A DNA stretch of 64,000 bases from Pseudogymnoascus destructans (Eukaryota > Ascomycota > Leotiomycetes > Thelebolales > Thelebolaceae), in contig NW_020167534.1 in the NCBI RefSeq assembly GCF_001641265.1, forward strand, positions 868,001-932,000, given 5' to 3'. The notes beneath the pieces were generated by a model that ran no database searches, was not told the origin of the DNA, and was given only the letters and a program-made list of their open reading frames with translations. Shown one piece after another: positions 1-11,158 of the stretch (position 1 is the first letter of the stretch; each line of letters starts with the position of its first letter). The position numbers and the translations under genes are program-made.

Positions 1-535
1 TGGATAGGCTTACTGAGCAAATTGTATATGTGTCTTCAGAGGAGGAGAGTGGACAGGAAGAGGGTGGAGAGGAAGAGGGTGGAGAGGAAGAGGGTGGAGA
101 GGAAGAGGGTGGAGAGGAAGAGGGTGGAGAAGAAGAGGGTGGAGAATAAGAGGGTGGAGAGGAAGAGGGTGGAAAATAAGAGGGTGGAGAGGAAGAGGGT
201 AGAGAGGAGGGTAGCGAGGATACTGACGAAGAGTATAAAGATGCGGAGGTGGGGCTGAGCCAGAGACCGAGGGCGAAGAGGACGACATCCCCGGAGGGAG
301 TATTTGCCCCGGCTCCAGAAGTGAGTCGGAGAATTGGGACGAACCGGGGACTGAGAGTGAACCAGAGATTGAAGGCGAAGAGGAAGAGGAAGAGGAATAT
401 GTCTCCCATGATATTTCCTGTCCCGGTGATACCGATACCGAGAGTGAGGGGTGTGGGGAGGATTCGGGGAGCGAGAATGGTGAGGAGGGTTACTACCCAT
501 GGGGTGGTTGCATTTACCCCCCCGGGTTTCTTTAA
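1..535 (+). pseudogene. 3' part of an acidic Glu/Gly-repeat protein, damaged
   Basis: In the third forward frame the window opens inside a coding-like stretch that becomes an EEEGG repeat made by a 15-bp unit (gag-gaa-gag-ggt-gga) between about 60 and 215. Two units contain TAA stops (near 148 and 178), apparently GAA codons changed to TAA. After about 260 the acidic reading continues only in another frame (ETEGEEDD... EEEEEEEY... DTDTESEG) and ends at TAA 533-535. So it looks like the acidic C-terminal tail of a gene starting left of the window, with nonsense changes and a frame change, or an unrecognised intron. The family is not recognised, and the arginine-rich product of the other forward frame is a shadow of the repeat. 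Confidence 0.35.
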
Positions 536-1535
536 TAACCTCGGGAGACTAACGCTCTCGTCTACCTCAAAAGAGAAGCAGACTTCTAGTACCCACCGGT
601 GTAGCAGGGAAGAAGCGCAAGCCTGAAGACTCGCCCGAAGAAAAGCCTGCGAAGAAGACCAAGCTCGACGGCAATTCTGGCGGCAAAGTGATTATATGCC
701 TCGGGCCAAGAGACCGCACTCCCAAACGCTGGGACATAAGCGAAAAACAGCTGTGCCGCAGGATCCTTCAAAGGCGAAGAAACCCGCCGTGACGAAGCGC
801 AAGCGTGGCGAGTTGCCCGGGCCAATCCTCCCCTCAGGGAAGAAGCGCAAGGGCAGAAGCACAAAGGCGACGACTTGCCCGAGCCAGATCCCTTTAAGAG
901 AACAAAGCGGGGAGATTATCTGCCCGTTGCCAGAATCCCCGCCAAAGAAGAGTAAACGTGACCAGGGCATCATATGCGCGATACCAACAAGCTGGGCTAT
1001 CAACCGCCGGGAGCGACGCGCGAAGCGCGAAGAAGAACTGAGGGACAAAGCGTAAGAGCGCCGAGTCAGCTGAGAAGAAGTCATCGACGAAGAGTGTAAG
1101 TTATGAGGAGCCGAATGGTTCGAAGGAGGGTGGGGGTAAGAAGGTGGGGTGGCTTTGGTGAGGTGTTTGAAAGGTTTGAAGCAAGGGTTGTTTGTTTGGA
1201 GTTTTCTGGGGTTTGCTTGTTGATGTATGATAGATAGTGTTTGTTTGTTTGTTTCCATAGATTTGCTTGATGCGCTCGAGTTGGTGTTTTTGGGTGTTGG
1301 TTATATTTGTGTATTTATAGTAGCAAGGTCTCACGAGCAGGATCATCGGTATTGTGCGCTTGCCTTCCTTCAAAATTGATCTTGTCATTGTCCAGCCCCT
1401 GATATGATTTGAGCATGGAAGACAAGCGGATGAGCCTCTGCTCTCCACACAGGTATTGAACGCCGTCCCATCAAGAAAATACACAGTATAATACACACCC
1501 CCACCCCACCTCACCCCCACCTCACCCCCCTTCAC
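536..1535. other. No clear gene; KKRK-rich remnant and C-rich tract
   Basis: Several short readings between about 600 and 1055 contain repeated basic motifs of nuclear-localisation type (GKKRKPEDSPEEK, TKRKRGELPGP, GKKRKGRSTK, PKKSKRD), but they lie in different frames broken by stops. This looks like decayed low-complexity coding sequence related to the acidic remnant on its left. 1140-1260 is G/T-rich. 1495-1535 is a C-rich tract of CCCCACCTCA type just beyond the stop codon of the kinase gene. Confidence 0.4.
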
Positions 1536-1540
1536 CCCTC

Positions 1541-2875
1541 TCAGATCGTCGCCCCATCCTCAGGTAAGTCCTCAATAACTCTCTCCACCATCTCCATTAA
1601 CTGCTCCACATCCGGCCTCTCCCCCGGCTCAACCTTCAAGCACGCCCTCACCACCTCGCGAATGCCATCATTGATCCCAGTATCCTCCTCCTGCCCCGCC
1701 TGATTCTTCCCCTTCTTCTGGCCACCGGCCCCCTCGTCGGGGAAGCGCCAGTCCCCGCTCAACACGCAGATACTCAGACTACCGCCCGTCTCGTCGGAGC
1801 GCATCTCGAATGGTGACTTGCCCACGAGACACGCGTACAGCGTGCAGCCCAGCGACCAGATGTCGACCTTAGTGTCGATTGTCGAGCCGGTCTTGACGTC
1901 GAAGAGCTCGGGCGCACGGTATGGCATGGTTGAGTGCTCGGCTGCTTGGTCTTGGATGGCGAGGGCTAGGGAGCGAGATGTGACAGGTGTGGGTGAGGGT
2001 TGAAGGGAGCCAAGATCCATGAGGATAGGCTGTGTGCCGTCGTCGTCGATCATGATATTTCCTACTGGGCTTTAGACATTGCCACTTTGCTCACAAATCG
2101 ACAATGCTTACCTGGCTTAATATCCCGATGTGCGTATGCGCGGGCACCACCGGGCGCAACACCCTCCTGGCTCTGTGTCACCTCATCGTCCATCAATGGC
2201 TCATGCTGCTCGCGATCCGACTCTTCGCCCCTGCCTCTCCTCCGCCCCCCTCCCGCCGCCTGAGCCGCATCTTCGTCCGCCTCCGCCGCTTCAGCGAGTA
2301 ACCTCTTCGCCTTTACCGCGCCCTTCACTCCAACTTTATACTCGTGCATGGCCTTAAGCGCTCTGCACACGCCCAGGAACAGGACCATGAGCTTCTTCTC
2401 CGGGAACTTGGCGTGGTTGACCAGGTTGGCATTGATGAGGTCCTGCAGGTTGCCGCGCCGGTAGTAGGGTAGCAGGATGTATACTGTCTTCGCGCTCGGG
2501 TCGGAGCGGTCGGCTGAGATGGAGTGGTCGATGGCATGGATGATGTTCTGGTGGGGTGTGAAGAGCCCGTAGGCTTCGACTTCCTTCATTGCTTGCGCGA
2601 CGGATTCTTGGCCGAAGGGGCAGCGGATCTTTTTTAGGGCGTAGAGCGCCTCATTCGATGTATCTTGGACGAGGTAGACATAGGAGAAGCCGCCCTGTGT
2701 TTGCGTTAGCTGTGTCCGAATAGGAGGGAGGGGTTTAGGGAACAGGGGGGCGTACCTCTCCAAGCAGCCGGAGGATCTTGAAGCTCCTGCTGTTGATCTT
2801 GAGTGTCGGCGACCCGGGGAAGCATGACATGCAATTTGTGAGGGTATAGATGAGGTCGAGGACGTATTGCGCCAT
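1541..2875 (-). CDS. STK16/Env7-type serine/threonine kinase (NAK family), 3 exons
   Basis: Exons 2756-2875, 2112-2694 and 1541-2061 join to 407 residues. Introns of 61 and 50 bp have GT-AG ends and keep frame. The N-terminus has two nearby cysteines (residues 15 and 18), as in palmitoylated Env7/STK16 proteins, so attachment to the vacuole or Golgi membrane is likely by family knowledge. The kinase domain shows glycine loop GEGGFSYV (39-46), ALKK lysine (about 61), HRDIKPGN with catalytic Asp about 231, DLGS in place of DFG (normal for this family) and YRAPELF. A charged, Gly/Arg-rich insertion of about 60 residues precedes HRD, as in fungal homologues. In yeast, Env7 restrains vacuole fusion; that role here is inferred. 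ATG 2873-2875 was chosen because it alone gives the cysteine N-terminus and splices cleanly into the glycine loop. Confidence 0.9.
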
Positions 2876-3350
2876 GATGATTGAGCTGCAGAAGCCACGC
2901 GTTCAGTACTATGGTATCGAAGCCGACGGCGCTCAAAGAGCAATTGAAAGGCCGCGATGGGTAGTTGTCCCAAGCAAGATGTTACAAAAAGGGTCGCAGA
3001 TGTGCTGGAAGAGACGTCGATGTTATCTTGGGGCGTGTTCTAATTATAGGTGTCGTAAATCAAAAAGTTTGGTGGGGGATTGGGATGATCTTCAGAAAGT
3101 AATCCTCGGCCTCAACCTTGTCGGGCACAGTCGTCAGCGTAACCCGCGATGTTCCCGCCGTGCACGGCCTAGCCCGACTGGGAGTTCTATGGAGATGCAA
3201 CAGTAGTCCACCAAAGCATGTTTCAGTGAGGTGGTTGAGAGGGCTAAGGGTGAAATATCAATGATTATTATACATTTAGAATATGAATTTACCGTGGTAC
3301 TTTCCTTCCTAGCTAACCCATGCACCCTCACCCTTGTGAGATGGTGTCAA
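2876..3350. other. Upstream region of the kinase gene, no gene seen
   Basis: No reading frame here has family-like features. It presumably holds the kinase promoter and 5' leader. The right part is AT-rich and leads into the terminal region of the hAT remnant. Confidence 0.5.
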
Positions 3351-3980
3351 CAGTGTTCGGCGGATATATATCCGGCCACGGGTAGGGTATGTATCCGGCC
3401 AATATCTCACAGGTAGAGTAGGTATATATCTGGATATATGAGGCTAAATTCTATGAATAGAGTATATAAAAATGAAGCTTTAGATAATACCAATAAACTA
3501 TAACCTAACCTAACCCAATACCTATAGCGCTTGATTCGTGTGCCTCATCATCAGCATCATCGCCATCACTATCAGCCTCCTGTATCGGACCCCAATTCCG
3601 TAAGCAAAGTAAATCTCTAATCGTAAGTGGTGATAACCTATTCTGCTTCTTTGTAATAATATCACTACCATTACTAAATACCCGTTCTGATGCTATAGAT
3701 GTTGCTGGAATTGCTAAATGGTCACGAGCAATACGGGCAACAACTACATATTGGTATTGCTTTGCGCACTAGTATTTGGGGATATCTGTATGCTCACTAG
3801 GCCGTGGTTCAAGCATCCACCGCCTCCATTCTAGCTCCTGAAATGCTAAGCCTTCTGATGCAAATAGGTCTTCATTCGGAATCAGGTTCTTGCTCTGTTG
3901 TATTTATAGCACCCATTGCTTCTGTAAGAGCTGTTTCGCAGTTGTTTCAATTGCTTCACTGGGATGAACCTTCACGAGAT
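3351..3980 (-). pseudogene. hAT transposase C-terminal remnant with candidate terminal repeat
   Basis: Read on the minus strand and ending at the stop 3505-3507, the frame gives the hAT dimerisation region: SIASERVFSNGSDIITKK followed by RLSPLTIRDLLCLRNW and an acidic tail. Further upstream is WRWMLEPRPSEHTDIPKY then an in-frame TAG, and a second frame is needed for QNLIPNEDLFASEG. Only the C-terminal third survives. The sequence at 3351-3400 (cagtgttcggcggatata, with repeated atccggcca) resembles a hAT terminal inverted repeat with subterminal motifs, and would be the 3' end of the element. The partner end is not visible. Confidence 0.75.
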
Positions 3981-4496
3981 ATTTCGTAACGGAACGTGTT
4001 GAACACATAATTGGAGTTTGACGACTTGATTGAAAAACTACGGGGGGCGAAGCCCCTATATATACACAGTTGGTATACAGGCTACGCATGTGCAGCGTAC
4101 TACCAGGAATGCAGTTCCAACAGAAAGAGCCGTCGCGCATGGTCACGTGCTTCTATTAGCCCACACTGTTGTAATACGGTCACGTGACCCAACTCAACTT
4201 CACCGTAATTTCAGGCAGCTACAATTAGACAGAACAATACACAGATTACTCAACAGTTATGAGCCCGGAGCAACTCCAAGACGCATTTTGAAGCCTATAG
4301 AAACCCGTACGGACCTAATACCCCTCCTAGGAGTCGAAAAAAAAAACCCATCATTATGGCGACCCTACAGAAGGCGGGGGTGGTCCTCACAAGCCCTAGA
4401 GACTGGGACGAGTGGATAGAGACTATCAAAACTGCTTCAATGAAGGCAGGAGTATGGGGGTATATCGATCCATCAATCGAGGACCCTCCTACACTT
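3981..4496. other. Decayed sequence between hAT remnant and gypsy copy 1
   Basis: Short frames only. One minus-strand frame (3904-4146) overlaps the hAT reading and probably includes more of its transposase after a frameshift. Nothing else can be named. Confidence 0.35.
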
Positions 4497-4634
4497 AGAC
4501 TGGCCGGCCCGGACCGTAAAGACCGGACTGGACTGGACCGGACCGCTTATATGAGTGTTCCAGTCCTTAAATTTAAGACCGGACCGTGGTTCGGTCCTCC
4601 TTTTTTTAAAAAGCCCGGACTGAATTTCAGTCTA
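4497..4634. repeat. Candidate small non-autonomous DNA element (MITE-like)
   Basis: About 138 bp bounded by tagactg and cagtcta. The interior has repeated cggacc/ggaccg words, the kind of subterminal repetition seen in hAT-type MITEs. It contains no coding sequence. The left LTR of gypsy copy 1 begins one base to the right, so the right target duplication cannot be checked. Identification as a MITE is inference from the short inverted ends and internal repeats. Confidence 0.35.
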
Positions 4635-4635
4635 G

Positions 4636-5110
4636 TGTAACGCTGACTTCTAAACGATAGAAGACACAGAGGTTCTCTTGCGTAAAGGTTTACTTATCAG
4701 AGGAGGCAGGGGATCAGACACAAAGGCTTCAAGTAACACGTTACTAGTATATAACAAATACTGTATTGAGTTGAGCACGAAGCTCCTATCTAAGGAAATA
4801 CTATCTACTTATATAGTGGTGTCGTGCCTAGTGGACTCTTGGGAACTCACTCGAGTCCTCAGAGTCCTGGACTCTTAGGACTCTTCTCATCATCCTGCGA
4901 GTCCATCACGTGCCTAGTGGACTCCTGGGAACTCACTTGAGTCCTCGGAGTCCTGGACTCTTAGGACTCTTCTCATCATCCTGCGAGTCCGTCACGTGAT
5001 ACTTTCGGAACTACTATTCCCCGCTGCCCCTCCAGGTACCAGGGCCGGTCTCATGCGACCTCCCTCCTTCCTGTCCTGTAGTTGGCCAGCCTTCTTGTTC
5101 CGTCGTAACA
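4636..5110 (-). repeat. 3' LTR of gypsy copy 1
   Basis: Runs TGTAACG...CGTAACA on the plus strand, so TG...CA ends on either strand. It contains two adjacent 86-bp direct repeats (about 4827-4998, each starting gtgcctagtggactc) rich in GGACTC/GAGTCC words. A TATA-like tatataag is present on the coding strand. A polypurine tract (coding strand aggggaagggagcgag) abuts its inner edge at 5111-5126. Confidence 0.93.
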
Positions 5111-5158
5111 CTCGCTCCCTTCCCCTGGGCATTCGTCTCAAATCCTATAAGTACGTCC

Positions 5159-5773
5159 ATGTCCCCGGGACTCTGCTGCTCCTCAGCGAGTCCTTCAACA
5201 TGCAACATGCCTACTGACACTGCCCGCAAACTCCAGGAACGCAACGATCTTGTCCGTCGAATAAAGAACCACGGATACGAACTACCCGAAATGGATTCTT
5301 GCTCGAACTGCGTGAGGCGAAACGTTACTTGCGTGTCGTCTCCAAATGATTCACGGCGGTGCGCCGAGTGCGTTCGTCGCAACTTGAAAGAAAAGTGTGA
5401 CTGTATGGGTCCTGAGCATCCCGACTGGGTGAAGCTCGAACGGGAGGAGGATCGCCTGGATCGCGAAGAGGAAGAAACCCTTTCGAAGTTACTTCGTCTG
5501 CGGAAGCAGAAACGCCTCATCCGAACCCGTGGTAAAGATATGCTCCGGCGAGGTTTGAAAACCCTCGACGAGCTTGATGCGGCAGAGGAGGCCGAACGTG
5601 TGGCTGCTGAGAAGCGTGACGCTGTTGAGGCTGAGGAACAGGCAGTTAGCGCTGCCTCCTCGTCTGTGACCGGGACCCCCGCTTCCTCCGATCCACTGGC
5701 CTACTCCCCTGCATCTTGGGATCAATGGCTGGTGGATGGCGGCGTCGATATTCCTCCAGCAGTTCTTTGCTGA
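5159..5773 (+). CDS. Antisense accessory protein of the gypsy element, Zn2Cys6-like cluster plus coiled coil
   Basis: Encodes 204 residues on the strand opposite gag-pol, between the end of pol and the 3' LTR. Its 3' end overlaps the pol 3' end tail to tail (5646-5773). Cysteines near residues 44-76 fit CX2CX6CX9CX2CX8C, inside the fungal Zn(II)2Cys6 spacing. A long charged, probably coiled-coil segment follows (EEDRLDREEEETLSKLL, then EAEERVAAEKRDAVEAEE). A second ATG 48 bp downstream (MPTDTARK) is an alternative start. Near-identical frames occur in copy 2, and a diverged homologue lies at 11840-12073, which argues for selection on the protein. Function is unknown; DNA or RNA binding is an inference from the cluster. 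Additional antisense genes have been described in Botrytis gypsy elements (brtn), but homology to those was not tested. Confidence 0.75.
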   Translation: MSPGLCCSSASPSTCNMPTDTARKLQERNDLVRRIKNHGYELPEMDSCSNCVRRNVTCVSSPNDSRRCAECVRRNLKEKCDCMGPEHPDWVKLEREEDRLDREEEETLSKLLRLRKQKRLIRTRGKDMLRRGLKTLDELDAAEEAERVAAEKRDAVEAEEQAVSAASSSVTGTPASSDPLAYSPASWDQWLVDGGVDIPPAVLC

Positions 5774-8700
5774 TGTTCCTTGTTGGTTCCCACGAATTAT
5801 CCGTAGGTTCGTAATTTTCCCATTTTATCAAAAACTCTTCTCGACGTCCTACTAACCTTCTGTCTAGGATCGCTTCGACCTCATATTCGATTATCTCATT
5901 CTCGGGTTGGAGTTCGGTGTCAGTCGCAATTGGGGTATTTCCTCTTGCTGGTTCCAGTAGTGAGACATGAAATACCGGGTGTAGTCTAGACTTCTTGGGT
6001 AGCTGCAGTCTGTAATTAACTGAGCTGACTTTGTTCAATATTTTGAATGGTCCCAATTTCTTGAAGTCCAACTTTGTGCTTGGTCGTTTCGTTTTGATAT
6101 GTTTCCGGAGTAGGTATACTTTATCCCCCTCCTTGAAGGCAGGTTCCATACTGCGCTTCTTGTTTGCGTATGCGGCGGATCGTTCATTTAAGAATTGGAT
6201 GTCCGTCGCAAGTTGTTCGTGGAACGATTTCAGTTGTTCCACCACGATCAGGGCTTGTTCAGCTCGTGATTCATCCGGTCTTGGTTGCCTATATGCTTCT
6301 GGCTGGTAGCCATAATTGGCAAAGAACGGTGAGACTTTCGTTGCTTCTGTCATCGCGCTGTTATATGCAAACTGTGCGATGGGTAAGATCTGAACCCAGT
6401 TATCCTGTTGATGATTGACATAGCTTCGCAGGTACTGTTCAAGGGTCTGATTTAATCTTTCTGTTTGGCCATCTGTCTGGGGATGAAAAGCTGTTGATAG
6501 CTTATGATTTGTTCCCAGTAGCGCCATCAATGATTTCCAGAATTTCGAAGTAAAGAGCTTGTCTCTATCTGAGATGATTTCTTCTGGCATCCCATGATCG
6601 GCTAATATGCCTCGAATGAAGGTATATGCGAGCGCCTCGGCGTCGCTAGCTTCTAGATATGGTATAAACTTCCCATATTTCGTGAGTCTTTCCGTGATGA
6701 CGAGGATAGAGTCGTATTCTATTCCTGTTAACGGGTCCTTGGAGGGTGGAAGCTTGACGATGAAGTCCAAAGCTATTGATTTCCACGCTCCTTTTGGTAC
6801 TGGTGTCGACTTGAGTTGTCCGTATGGCAGGTGCCTATTGGATTTTGACTTGCTACAAATGTCGCACTCTCTTACCACTGTCTCTACCTGCTTCCTCATA
6901 CCTGGGAAGTAGTAGTGTCGGGTGATTCGTTCGAAGGTTCGTGTTACTCCCTGATGACCGTGTGCTGGTAACGAGTGTTGTTCTTGCACCAGCGGGCGTC
7001 TCATTTGACTTGGGACATACACTAAGCCTTTGTATCGAATCAATCCTTGTTCGTCGATGGCGAAGTCGCCTTCGACTTTGGACAAGACTCGCTTGGCGCA
7101 TTCGTCTGTTGCGTAAGCTTTCTTGAGTCTTTCCTCGAGTTCTGTATCTTCGATGACTGAGATCGTCGCTAGTAACTCGTTGTACTGTATTCCTGCATCT
7201 GTTTTCTTCAGAATTGCTCTAGGTCTTTCTTCCTTTGGGCCGGCGTAGTCGGTCCGTCTGCTGAGAGCGTCTGCTCTTGCATTCTCGGAGCCCTTGCGAT
7301 AGGTTATCGTGAAGTTGTAGGCTGCGAGGGTTTCTGCCCAGCGGACTTGTCTGCGGTTTAAAACCTTGGTCGTGGTGAAATATATGAGGTTCTTGTGATC
7401 CGTCCATACCTGCACAGGGTAGGTGGATCCCTCAAGATATACTCGCCACTGCTCAAAGGCAACGACAATAGCCAGTAGCTCCTTGTCGTGGATGTCGTAA
7501 TTGAGTTCCGCGGGTGACAGTTTCCTAGAGTAGTACGCGATTGGTTTGAACTTACCGTTCTCGTCTGGTTGATTCAGACATGCTCCAATTGCGAAGTCAG
7601 AAGAGTCCGTTTCGAGGATGATCTTCTTGCAGGGTCAAATGTAGCAAGGATAGGTGCTTCCGTGAACTTCGTCTTAAGTTCCTGGAAAGCAGCCTCTGCC
7701 TTGTCCGTCCATTTGAATTCGAGATCCTTTCTGGTAAGCTCCGTGAGTGGTTGAGCTACCTTGGAATATCCCGAGATGAATCTCCGGTAGAAGTTGGCGA
7801 AGCCTAGGAAGGCTTGCACTTCCTTGACCGTGGTCGGTGTTGGCCATTCCAACACTGCCGTTACTTTTGCTTGGTCCATCTTGATGCCGTGCGTTCTGAT
7901 AATGTAACCCAAGAATTCGACTTGGTTTTTATGGAACTCGCACTTCTCTGGTTTGAGGAGTAAGCTGTACTCCTTTAGTTTCTTCAGGACGAGTTTGACA
8001 TGCTTGACATGCTCCTCCTTGGTTGCTGAATACACCAGGACATCGTCTAGGTAGACAATGGTAAAGATGTCTAAGTATTCATGCAAAGCATCATTCATCA
8101 GTCATTGCATAGATGCGGGTGCGTTTGTTAGCCCAAAGGGCATGACTTGATACTCGAATAGGCCATAGCGGGTGCGGAATGCTGTTTTCCACTCTTCCCC
8201 AGCCTTGATTCGGATCAGGTTGTATGCTCCTCGCAGATCTAGCTTACTGAAGATCTTTGCTCCTTGAAATCTATCGTGTAGTTCGTTGATTAACGGCAGG
8301 GCATACCTGTCCTTGATTGTGATGTTGTTCAACGCTCGATAGTCCACACATAACCGTAGGGAGCTGTCTTTCTTTGGTACGAAAAGCACCGGACTTCCTG
8401 CTGGTGATGTGGATGGTCTGATGAATCCTTTCGCTAGGTTATCATCGACGTACTCCTTAAGTACCTTCAGCTCCTTTTCCGATAGCTGATATATTGGTCC
8501 GAACGGTGGACTCTTGTCTTTCTCCAAAGGTATCTCGTGATCCCATGGTTGGTGCTTAGGAAGCGCCTCGTTCTTAGGGCCTTCCTGGAATAATTGCTTG
8601 TATTCCTTGTACTCCACCGGTATACTCGTCGGTGAGGATGCCTGGGCTAGGTCATCGAGCTCGGAGGTTGCACATAACTCCTTCCGGCCCTGGGAGGGTT

Positions 8701-9176
8701 TCTCCCGTTGTCGCGTGTCCGTCCGTTGTTCACACGCGCACTGGCTCATCACAACTTTCTCGTTCCACCAGTCGATCTGGGGGTTGTGTTTCTTGAGCCA
8801 TGGCACACCAAGGATGCACGCATGGTTGTCCATGTGCACGATGTCAAACTGAATCGTTTCCTTGTGCCCGTGTAGCATGACCATTTCCAATGGGACCGTT
8901 TCGTGGGTCACCATTCCTTCATTAGTCGAGATGGGCTCTCCATCTACGACCATTAACGGGTATGGTTCGGTTTTCAATTGCGTCTTGAAACCTTGCGTGT
9001 CTGCTACTTTCTTTGTCATAAAGTTGCCCGTCGCTCCTGAGTCAATCATTGCTCGGAGGTGTCGCTGTTGTATCTTAGCGACCACATATAGTTGCATGCT
9101 GCCCGTCGTGGCGCATAGCTGGTCTGTACTAGGCCTCTTCGTGTCGCTCGCCGGTGGCCTACCGTCGAGGACTCCT
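5646..9176 (-). pseudogene. pol of gypsy copy 1, broken by a stop and a 1-bp deletion
   Basis: The same protein as the intact pol of copy 2 is read here in three pieces: 8102-9097 (protease and N-terminal RT), 7574-8098 (rest of RT) and 5646-7415 (RNase H, integrase, chromodomain). The stop near 8102 is CGA changed to TGA, at pol residue 332. Near 7627 one T is missing in a TTT run compared with copy 2, which shifts the frame at the start of RNase H. All other domains read as in copy 2, so the damage is recent. The -1 frameshift heptamer (9178-9184) is unchanged. Confidence 0.92.
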
Positions 9177-9331
9177 AGTTTTTTGACTCGTCCGAGGAAG
9201 GATAGTATTCATCCGCTTCCAATGGTGGTCCTTGGGGAGATCGTTTCCCTCGCTCTTCTGCTTCGTCTAGCAGATGTGGGTATTTCTCGTATACCTGTTC
9301 GCTTTTGATAGGCAAGTCCCCTTCAGACTGG

Positions 9332-11112
9332 CTTCACCTGAGGGCGTGAACTTGCTCTGCGTCTCTGAAGTGTATCCTGGGCGAGGATTGGGGAAACAAC
9401 TGATTCTGGTGTTTCTTTTTCCAGTGGAGCTTGCAGTCATCTTCGCTGCAATACTCCCAGTAGACATACGCGTGCCAGGGATGATCAGTCTCTGTTGCGT
9501 CTGTCGTTGATAGTTCCCGCTGTCCTCTCACCCATGCACTATCTTCCCTCGGAGGCGTGGAGAACGTGTCTAGTTGCTCCATGGCTCTCCTTTCGATGCG
9601 TGGAGTGGGTCTCGCATTTTCCCGTCGGAGCATATCTCTGGCTTTCTCGTCGTACTTCTTCAGGGCTCTCCTGCGGTCCTGGTAGTAAAGTTTGACGCTT
9701 TTCATATACTTCAGTTTAGCCATATGCTCGACATCCTTCTCCAGTTCTTCCGCTTCTTGGGCTTCCAACTTAGCTACGTCTTGGGACGTGCCAAGCAGCC
9801 TGCGGGTATTCGTTAGTTGGTCATAGTATCTCCAGAGGTCATCCTTGCAGTCGTCCACCTTGCACTTTAACGGAAGTTCCTGTAACAGGTTCCCGTAGAT
9901 GCCCTTAAGCGTGGGGATTCTCCTCTGGCCGCTGGGCTTGTCTCGTTCGGCCCTAATCTTCGCGTGGGCGTGTTTTGCCATGCGTCTTACTACGCTCTTG
10001 CACCGTGGACTCATTGGTTCCGTAGGTGCGAGTTCATCGAAGGTCTCCTGTTCCGAGACGGTGAACGATTCCGCCTCCGACCCTTCGTCTGAGCTCTCGT
10101 CTTCTGGGGTGCTTTCGCCGTTTATTCCCCAGTCCTGTTTGCTCACAAACGTTGCGTTCAACTGTCCTGTCCAGGTGGCATTGAGTTGTTTGCCGACTTT
10201 GCGTCCGCCGTTCCCTTTCTTTGGCTGTCTGCAGTCTCGGGCCATGTGGCCTGGCTTGTCGCAGTTAAAACAGAGTCGTTCCTTGAATTGTCTGTCTTTC
10301 TTAGGGTCACGGGGTCGTCCAGGTTTGAACGTGGCATCGAGTTCCATTGGGTCCGACCAACGGTTGTCTCGCGGGTGTTGATCCCGTCGTCTGCCCTCGT
10401 TTCCCCGGTAGGGGTAACTTTTCTTGGGCTTGTCATAGGTCCGACGTTCCTTCTGGAATTCGTATAGTCGATTGTCGATTCGGACCGTATGTTCGATTAG
10501 CGCTACCATGTCCGTTGGTTGTTGTTCCAAACGGGCAAGTTCCATACGTATATGGCTCTTCAGCCCACGTCGGTAGTGGCTGATGAGTGCGCTGGCGTCC
10601 CATCCTGTCTGATTGCCGTATCTCTGGAATTCTGTGGAGTACGTGAGGGCGCTGCCAGTCTGCTTAAGTGCAAACAGATGGTCTTCTGCGGTCTTAATCT
10701 CATCGATGTCTCCGAACATGCGTCGGATTTCCTTACAGAATCCATTCCAGCTGCCAAACATAGTCTGCGTAGTTGTCATGCTTCCATTGGTACTTTCATA
10801 TTTGAAATAGTCCTTGAGGAATGGTTCGATCCATCGCAGGGCTTCCCCCCTAAGGTAGGACGCAGTCCACAGGGCATAGCTCTCCTGGGTGGGAAACTTC
10901 TCGTCATTGAAGTGCTGGTACAGTTCGACCTGTAGCAAAAACACCTCAAGTTCCTTTCGGTTGCCGGAGTAAGTGTCAGGCAACTTGACGCGTAGAGTTT
11001 CCTTGAGTTCGTTGATGGTGGGTGCGTCGGGCATCTCTTCATTCTCAGGCTTAGACCTCTGAGACGAAGTTGGCGTGGTGGGGGTTTTCCCCTTCGAACT
11101 GACGACAGACAT
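9332..11112 (-). pseudogene. gag of gypsy copy 1, truncated by a nonsense change
   Basis: 592 residues in the gag frame, colinear with the 644-residue gag of copy 2, with capsid-like N-terminal half and one CCHC zinc knuckle (CFNCDKPGHMARDC, about 281-294). The last 52 codons of copy 2 are lost because an Arg codon CGA reads TGA. Ribosomes would stop before the downstream frameshift site at 9178-9184, so this copy could not make Gag-Pol even if pol were whole. The start ATG lies 47 bp from the inner edge of the 5' LTR. Confidence 0.9.
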
Positions 11113-11158
11113 GTTGCTTTGTGTGTAAGCCGGTACCTCGTAGAAGTGGTGCTCAAAG

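Noticed and set aside
2250..2256. DLGS in the kinase as a missing catalytic DFG motif
   Set aside because: DLGS is the normal form in the STK16/Env7 family, so it is no sign of a pseudokinase.
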